This document shows, piece after piece, positions 38,501 to 47,500 of a DNA stretch of 64,000 nucleotides. This DNA is from Zeugodacus cucurbitae. Its lineage: Eukaryota > Arthropoda > Insecta > Diptera > Tephritidae. The notes under the pieces were generated by a model. That model was not told where the DNA came from and made no database searches. It saw only the letters and a list, made by a program, of their open reading frames with translations. Location: NCBI RefSeq assembly GCF_028554725.1, contig NC_071670.1, positions 36,264,001-36,328,000 on the forward strand, written 5' to 3'. The position numbers and the translations under genes were made by a program. How positions within the stretch are numbered: position 1 is the stretch's first letter; every line of letters begins with the position of its first letter.

Positions 38501-41500
38501 TAGACCTATCTATATATTGATTTGATTTTTTTATAATTTTTCCAAAATTCAAGAACTATTCGAAATTAAGGTAGGATCTCAACTGGCGGTCTGTGACATT
38601 ATCAATATTTAAATAATTTTTTTTTCTTCACCCCAAAATTTTCAAATTTTTATTTCATCAAAAACTCCAGTCTTATTACGAAATAACCTTTCAAAAACTC
38701 GGCTCACAGAAAAATTATAATTTTCAAACTATTAATGACGAACTATTTAATTCGAAATGGTTCCTTTTGCTGTAAATTTACAATGTTTTCATTGCATTAA
38801 AAACTAAAATTTTCAAAACAAAAACTCCACTCAAAAATTGAGTTTGATATTTCAACTCACAACTTCACTCAACCTCCGCACCACTATCGCACTCAACTCA
38901 ATGTAAACAAATTCGTAATTGACATAACAGCAAGAAGTCTGACTGCTGGCTGCAGCTCCCATGCACAGACACGGCTACGTCAGTCATTCTAGTCAGCACA
39001 TACGAGTCGGTACAAGTGTTTTGAGCCAACGCAATAAGAAAAGTATATAAATAATTGTGTGCGCGAGTATAATAAGCTACCTGCAGAAAGCAGAAGTCAA
39101 GTGATTCATAAACAAGCGTGCGTTTCGACAAATAAAAATCTTACAAATTTACAGTGTTAACAATAAAAACAAAAAGTGTATTTCAGTTCAAGTTTAGTGG
39201 CCGTGCAGTGACGAAAGCAATAAGAAATTGTTAGCAACAAATTTGTGTGTGCTATTGCCTAAGACCTACAACAACCACAACAACTTGTTGCTTAAAGTGT
39301 CAGCGGAGAGTTGATTAATGTCGGTTTTATGGAGCGCACGGCGATTTACGCTTTCTTTCTTCTTGCCGCCTTGACAGCCAAGTGTGCATCAGCTGGTCGC
39401 TTATTTTCTCTGCAACTGTTGCTGTGGGGTCGCTGATGAACTGTCACTTGTGTCTACCTTCTGCGGTAGTTCGAAAGTGTATTGCAACGCCGTTCTGGCA
39501 GAATTAAATAGAGCACGTCAGCCTATTATTTTGATGTATAGCTTAACATATGGCGCTAATTAGAAGGGCTTGAGTCTATAATTTGTATATTTATTACATT
39601 TTGAAGATTACAGGGTGGTTCAATTGCCGATTTATGAAATTTAACCAAGCATTAAATTCTTTCTATACAATGCTGGTTTCTTTGAAATAACAAACATTTT
39701 TTTTAGTTCATCTAGATCTAGATTTCAAAATCTAGGCGATAAATTTTGATTCTTTCTAATTTATTGTCTCTTTAATATTCACTTTAAAGTTCTGAAACGT
39801 CATTAGATTGTTCACAAAACATCGTTCCATCCAGCATTATTGTAAAGAGTTCTAACAATCTTCAAATGCAGTTTCATGGATATTAATTGACAACCTAGAG
39901 GCGGTTTGGTAGAACCATTAGAGAATTTAGCGTATGTAGGATCGTTTGTGTCAAGGTCTATCGAATATATATGGATCGTTCCGAGTCTACATCTTCAATT
40001 TCCGACTCTCTTAGTTTCTTACTACCAATTTCTACTTGTTGAATATTTGGTCAATACTTTTTGTGAGGTTATGAAATGGGATTTTATGGAAAGTCAGTTG
40101 TTTTTGTTGTAATAGCATAAAACAAAAGTAGTAAAAGTTTTCAAAAATCTGAGAACAAAAGACAATACTTGTGAAAGCCTCTGAGGATAGGAATTCCAAT
40201 AATTTTAGTGATCGTGAGTTTTTAAGTTAAAGTGAATCCTATTTGGTTGTTGTTGTAATGTTTCTAAGTATATTTGGAGTCTGTTCTGTTTACGTGGTAC
40301 CGATTGTCGTGGGAACACGATACCCTCTAGTTGTTAAACCACAATCCGAATGTCATCTTATACTCATTAAGAGATAAGCCTATCCAATCTGGGTTATAAT
40401 TTTTAGTGTTCTGTAAACACTTTCATTCACAGATAAGCCTTTTCATATTATAATTTATTTGCCTTACTCATCTTCTTAGACTAGTGACACTCTCCTTCTG
40501 TTACCTGTCTTTGAGTATTGACTTCCTATCTTTCATGTGAGTTACTTTAAGCCAGTTTATTTCCAAAAAAACGAAAGAATAATATCAAATTCATACGGTT
40601 TTATTGTGTATGCAAGTGGCAAGTCTAAAATTAGAGTATTTTATAATCTCATGTGCTGTTCTCTCTTTTATTTTTGTTGTTGTTATGTGAGTGAAGGTGC
40701 CTTGTTACTTTTATGAGGCTTACAACATATTATATTTTTTGTTGTTGGCATTAAATGGTCATACATTTTTATTGCCATTATCCACTTATGGTTGCCGCCG
40801 ACGGACAATAGGAGGCATCTCTGACACTCATGTATGTGTTAACATTATTCGGCCTTTTGTTTGCATTTGGAGCTGCTGCTTTTATCGTTGGCAGTGGCAC
40901 AATTACCTTAAATACCTGTACGCATGCACAGTTTGATGGTCAGGTAGAATGTGTTGCAAATTAAAGGGTGTTTCGAGAGTGATTGCACATAAACGTGTAT
41001 TAAAGAATAATTATATTAATATTTTGAGTTCGATTAGCTATCTCGCTACACAAAAATTTGATCTTAAATTTTTTTTCTATATTTTTTCTTTATATAACTT
41101 GAATTCAATTCATCAAATTTTGAAATTCTTGCAATCTACTCGAAAAATTTCATCATAAAAAACATTGAGCATTATCGACTTTACAAGATTAGAAATCTTA
41201 TGCCTTTCAAAATTGTCGCATAAACTGAAATCAAACACCCTTTATTTGTATTTTACTAGTGTTGTCACTTCAGTTACCAAGCACCCAGTCTATTCCCCTT
41301 ACTTGAAAAAACTAAAAATTTTTGTCAAGTCATCTCAAAGTGGCAACACTGAACTTATATGTTTTTTATATTAATACTTCTAAGTGCAAAAAACCTCACG
41401 TTTTTATGTCCATTTTCCGTTTTTGCGTGACTTTGCAAATGTTTAACGGCGTAAACAATGCTGTTCTAGAACCGTTTTTGTAATGTGGGTCTGAATAAGT

Positions 41501-44500
41501 ACTCCGTAAATGCTTATAAGCATGAGGGTGGCAATTATTTTTTGTGCAGGAAAATTTATATTTTCGAATAAATGATGAGTTTCGCTGACTAATGCTGCCT
41601 TAGACCGCCCAGTTTTAAATTTTTATATCGAGTTGGTTGAGCTGTAGGGCGTTATAACATCCAATAGTTAAGGTTTTAGGGAAAAAAAAAAATTAATAAA
41701 CATTGGACACAGACATCGCTGTCTCTGGCTATGGAACTAGCCTTAAAGAATAGCTCAGTTCGATATAATTAAGGTTTCATAATTTTTTGCGGAGAACGGT
41801 CTTTCATTTCATTTCATTTTAGTATTCTGTCCCTAATTTGTATTTAATATATAATAAATAAAATTGATGAAAAGTCGTTCTCTTCTTATTCAGCATAGTA
41901 TAAATTCTTTGACTTCCATTTTTACGGGCCTGTTCTATATATTAAGTCTGTTTGAACACTAAAATGATGCAATCTTTGAGCTGGGACTCCAAACATTTTG
42001 GCTTTCAGCACAAGAAAATAATAGCTGAATAGCGTGCTGAATATCAAAGCATCTGAAAACATTGTTTTAGGGTTGCAGTTTTAGTGTTTTAGCAGCGTAA
42101 ACTGAAAAATTAAAAATTAACTGTTGCGTTGGACCACCCTAATGTTCATACAGTAAACCTCCCAACTGAAAATTTCGACTTTGCAACCAGCCACAAAAAC
42201 AAGTACTTACAACGAAATTGAGGCAAACCACTTGACCAATTTTCCGACTGCCCCATTTACTTCAAAAAAGTACATATGTGGATTTTCATGATTTTCAACT
42301 GAAATAACATTTTTCCTTTTTTTTGATTTTAACCGAGTTAACGCGTCTAAAATCATCGCTGTCAAACTGATGCATGAGTTGGCAAATGCCACAATGCTGT
42401 CGGCTTGTTTGACGCATGCGCGCCAGCGGCTCAAAGCTCGTGTGTGTGATTTGTTGCTGCGATTTTTGTTCATTGTTATCAGAGTGGCGCTGTCTGTTTG
42501 ACGTCTATACATATGTGGAAGCATCAAGTTGTCTGTTTATTTCTGTTTGAGCGTGCGCATGACGCATTAAGCTGCCAACAACAGCGCAACAAAAAAAGAC
42601 TGTTTAGGCGTTTGTAGTTAATTTTTCTTAGTTTTTATCACTCCTTATTTGAAAAAAAAAAAAAAATTATAAACCTACCAGACTTTTTCATTCTAATGCG
42701 GCGTTTGCGCAAGCTTTGTTGTCTACAAGCATACATTTGTATTTATTATTATGGCCAATCTCATATGTACTCGTTTGTGTGTATGTATGTACAAAATGTA
42801 TGTCATGCTAGCTTGTCTCCCATTTCAGTTGTTAAAGGCGGCTGGCAATGTGCGGTTCTTAACTCAAGTTTCTAAGCATTGGCTTGGCTTCCGTGACGCG
42901 TTCTTTTATTTAAATCGCATTTGTCGCTTAATTTTTGATAAATTTATTTTTGAACAATTTTTTAATTATGTCTTTTAAGTATATTTTTTTTTTAATTTTT
43001 AAACATTTTAGATATTTTTTTTTATTTTTTTGGTAACAATATTTTATTTCCTCACTTTTTACTGAATGTTTATGATTATTTCTTGATTTTTTTATTATAT
43101 TGAAAGCAAAGTTATTAATCTGCCGTCGCGTATTTGCGCCTTGTAATTGTAAACATTCAATGCGGGCGTTGCACATTATATAACAACAAGCCATTGCGCA
43201 AACTCAATTTAAAGTAAACTCCTACACGCCTGTGTATTTGTAATTAGTCGGTGTGTTTGATTACTTTTTTGCTTGTTGTTGTTGTGGGCGTGCAACATGC
43301 CTTCTAATAACATATGATTCTGTGATTGCTTTTGTTGTTGTGTTTGTGGTATTTTCAATTTATTACATTTATTGTATTCTGACAGTAATGATTATTTGAC
43401 AGTAATGATTATTACTATAATTTCGGGCTTTAAAAAATAAATAAAAAAAATTATTGGAAGTGGTAATACTTTAGTTATTTATTTGCGATAAGTGGCAACA
43501 TTGTGTATTTCAAACTATTTTCGTATTGGAAAACGTTGGAGGATTTTATGAAATTAGTAGTTACAAACTCTAAACCATTATTGAGACTTCACTAAGCTTC
43601 AGATACTCAATAGTCTGATATGCCTTAATACGATCTCTAATATAGACCCTAAAAATGATTTTTCGGCTCTCGTCTCACAATATACATATATTCCTGATGT
43701 TTCGAACTAGGTCAAAGCTTTTTAGAGACATATTTGTTTGTCGTTCACGATTCTGAACTATAAACCCGTCATGGACCCATATAAAAGAATCTTCGTTAAA
43801 GTTTTCCGTTATTGATATTTTCTTTCAACTTGTTAAAATTCTCAATAAATCCATCCTTTGTTCCAAGATATGTCTCTTTCTAAGTCAGTCATATACTTGC
43901 TTCGTAACCACATTAATTATATTCTCAATATTTACAATTTACTATTCATTTTTGTTCTTTCATTTGTTATTGAATTCTCACAATGAGCTCCGACGAGACT
44001 ATCGGTACTTTTTAAATGGTCGGGATTTAAGATCAAATAGCTTACTTAATTGTTTTATGATGAAAATAACCCGATAGTCTCTTTCTTAAAAGCATATTGA
44101 AAATATATAGCTAGATTAGGTTAGTGTGAGAAAAGTCGCCCCAGACTAGAAATTCGTAGTCGAATATAATCGTAATAAGTATCTGGATGTTGTTGTGACG
44201 TCATGAAGACGTTTAATGAAAGGTTTAGTCTCAGGCGCCTGAGCTTGCCGAACGTCAGAAAAACCAAGAATATTTTCCAAAAAAGTTTTTCTTTCAAATA
44301 ATAGTCGCTTCACGTGAGTTCTTTAAATGCTTTCTCACCTAAAAAACTCTCTCATAATATCCAAAATTCATTCGTGGTAGTCTAACAAAATTTAATTTCT
44401 CCACTAGAACTAAAACCTATTATCTGCGCTCATTAAATTAGTATAATTTCAATGCGCCTGCGCAAATGCTGCCCCATATTGTGTGTCCAAAATGATTGTA

Positions 44501-47500
44501 TGTGTGTCATAAACTAACTGTAGAAATGTGCCGCTATTATTCATGTTTCGCCATTTATGTAACACAAGAGACCCCATTGTAAGCAGCGGACGTGTTGCGC
44601 ACCTTTGACTGCATTTATTGCTTCCTGGCTTGCCGGCTTATTGTTGTGAATGCCGACGTTTTTCAGTCGCCACTCATAATTGATATGCAAATGAATGAGT
44701 TGAGTGAGTGAGTTGTACAGGAAATTATGAGTTTATGAGTGCTTAAGTGAGTTGATTGCTTCAAATAGGTGGAGTTGTTAAGTGGATAAAAAATTCTATA
44801 GCAATACAGGGTGCTTCACATACTGCTGTACTTTAAAAATATGTTAGTTTTGGCATTGGAAACTATTGCGTATGGAAGTTTTTATAAAAATTATGGATTG
44901 TATGCGATTAATTCAAAAAAATTTCCGGACCCGAGGTTGTTATTATGGGACATTAATGAGTTGTACCCAGTAAGATCTTCAAAAACTGTTTAAAAAGACA
45001 GCGCTTCTTCAAAGCCCGCTCTCAGTAGAAATCTTATATACAGAATATCTATAAGGATTTGCATATTTTTGAATCCCAAGAAAGCAACCACTTTATGTAC
45101 CACCCTGTATGTCAACCATAAATGTACATACGTATTTCTATCTAAGTGCGAATGAGCGTCCAGCGGGTCATGTAAGCGTGTTATTGTTTGCTATTTTGCC
45201 TACATTTTGGTCAACGAACTGAAGTTACAAAGCAAAGACACTTGTAGGCACTCCATTTGGGCTTTGTGGTTTTTGTGCACTTTTGTGGGCTATAAAGCTG
45301 TTTACATTTCAACAGTTATAACTTTTGTTGTTGGAATGCATGTTGTTGTTCGCTTTTTATGTGGCTTATTTGGCTTCAATGTGGTGACTACTTTTCGCAA
45401 TTTGTTTTCATTTCAAGAATTTCGCAAAATAGTGCTCACCCTATACACACCGTGGCTTGCCTAACAGTAAGCCGTGTTTTCGTTTAGTTTTCCGCCGTAA
45501 TTTTCGCCATTGTTTGAGAACAATTGGTATTCACTTGACGTCTGATAAAGTTGGCATTGAAGTTTTTGGCGACGGACCAATCGAATGAAAGTCGGACTTA
45601 GCGCTCATTGGCGTTATACCGTAATTAGTAGGGTCCAGCGCTTGGCTGGCGCAAGAGCAGCGCTTGAACTTGTAAAAATTGGAAGCAACAATTAATTAAA
45701 TTAAATTAAATTTTTTTAAATTAAAAATAAAAGCAAATTAAATAACTTGAGTAGCCCCTGAAGCGGTTACTCAAGCGAATATATTTAAAATGTCGACAGC
45801 AATTTATATTACAGCACTTTAAGCACCTATAAATAACTTTAAAATAAAAAAAAATATTTGCAAAAATGCTTAAATACAAATATATACCACCGCACAAACT
45901 TAGATCACAATCACAAAATCCCACACCGGAACCCACGCCACGTCTCAGCAACAAATCCGCACAATCCATCTCACCGTACATTCTGCAAAATTCCAGCGAT
46001 TACTATGGCAGCGCCAATTCGCTCGGCAGCACACCGCAGAGCCTGCAACGCAACACAGACCTGCGCGGCTCGAATAACTCCCTCACTTCATCAGCTGGTG
46101 GCACAATACGTTCGCGCAAATCACGCAAAGCGCCCGCGCCGCCCACACCGCTCGCCAAGGAGTTATTCCCCACAGCCACACCACCGCCGCCATCGGCGAC
46201 GTCGACCATCCCAAGCGATCGCCAGACCGACAGCTCCAAAGCATCCACACCGAGTTCGAGCACTGTCGGCACACCGAAAATGAGTCGTAAGAAGCGTCCC
46301 GCGCCGGCGCCACCAAAGCCCGCGCGCCTTGATCCCAGTTTGCTGCCCACAGAATCGCCCGCAGCACAGCATACAAACGGTACGGCGCCAAAAAACTCGC
46401 TTAATTACCCTCTGCAAAGTGAAACATCCGACTCGAAGCTATCCGACGAAGAGAAAGCATTGTTGGAGGGTAACAAACAGTTGTCCATGGACAGCATGAA
46501 GTTGATGACGACAGCCAACGATGATGAGCTGAGCAGCCAGGCCAGTCGGCGCAGCTCACGTCGTATCATACCGTTAGATGCCAGTCTATTGCTGGACGAT
46601 GATGAACACTTGGACGCGGACGCTAACGCCGATGGCGACGGCAAGTGTGATGATGCGAAACAGAAGCAACAGCTATTGCGTTATAGCGAGCAAGAGGAGA
46701 CGAATGTCGTGTATCGGCGTGTCATTGTGCCGCCCTGCCTAGAGACGCCGACACGCGAGTCCAACTCGCTGCTCGATGGCGGGCTGCACGATCGCCAATT
46801 GGAGAAGTTGAAGGACAATAAAGAGGCGCAGAATCGCAATCGGCAATCACAAATTTCCGCTTCTTCAGGCGCAGAAGACTGCGACATCACCACGACGCCA
46901 TATAACAAATCAGCGCACGGCAAGTGGAAGCGTCGTAAGGGACCAGCGCCAGCATTGCCCATACCGCCGCGCAAGGTGTTGCAAATGTTGCCGCTGCAAG
47001 AGATTCGCCACGAATTGGACATAATCGAAGTGCAGCAACAGGGTCTGGAGAAGCAAGGTGTTATTTTGGAGAAAATGATACGCGATCGTTGCGAGGGACA
47101 AAATGGTGAACTCTTGGGCGCCAACAGCACAGCGGAAGATGCGCCAGACGGCAAGAAAACAAGCACAAGTGGCGGGGAGGGTGTGCAGAACTCGAAGGAG
47201 GTCGAGGATCTCATACTGCAATTGTTCGAGTTGGTTAACGAGAAGAACGAACTGTTTCGTCGGCAAGCCGAACTCATGTACCTGTAAGTATTAAGAGAAA
47301 TTGCCTTAGAATAAAGTATATTAATTAACCGGTTCATAAAATTTAATCAATAGTTCAATAGTTCACTTGTTCAAAATGTCATGCAAATGCTCAAGCAATC
47401 AGAAAAGTTAAATATGCAGACCAATCGGAATGCTGGTAAAATTTCGTTAAAAGTATTCGGTACATTAGAGTTAACGGTACTTTTACGAAGAAGTGCTTAA

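Larger units (their letters stand above)
36856..45903. other. 9-kb intron of MICAL-like
   Basis: AT-rich intron starting with GTGAGT. It contains a TATA-type promoter candidate (39.04 kb), two TA-flanked MITEs (40964-41242 and 44807-45107), a 17-bp direct repeat at 43381-43414 (GACAGTAATGATTATT twice) and a TAACCTAACCTAAC run near 37980. No additional exon is supported. Confidence 0.5.

Noticed and set aside
39610..39630. Solo ACAGGGTGGTTCAATTG, a MITE-like end
   Set aside because: No matching opposite end with TA within a reasonable distance, so no element could be delimited.
42207..42527. 106-codon minus frame in the 9-kb intron
   Set aside because: Biased composition, no splice sites, no recognisable domain.
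46681..47337. Long minus-strand and other-frame ORFs over the bMERB exon
   Set aside because: Shadows of the plus-strand MICAL-like exon; they have no domain and no splice support.
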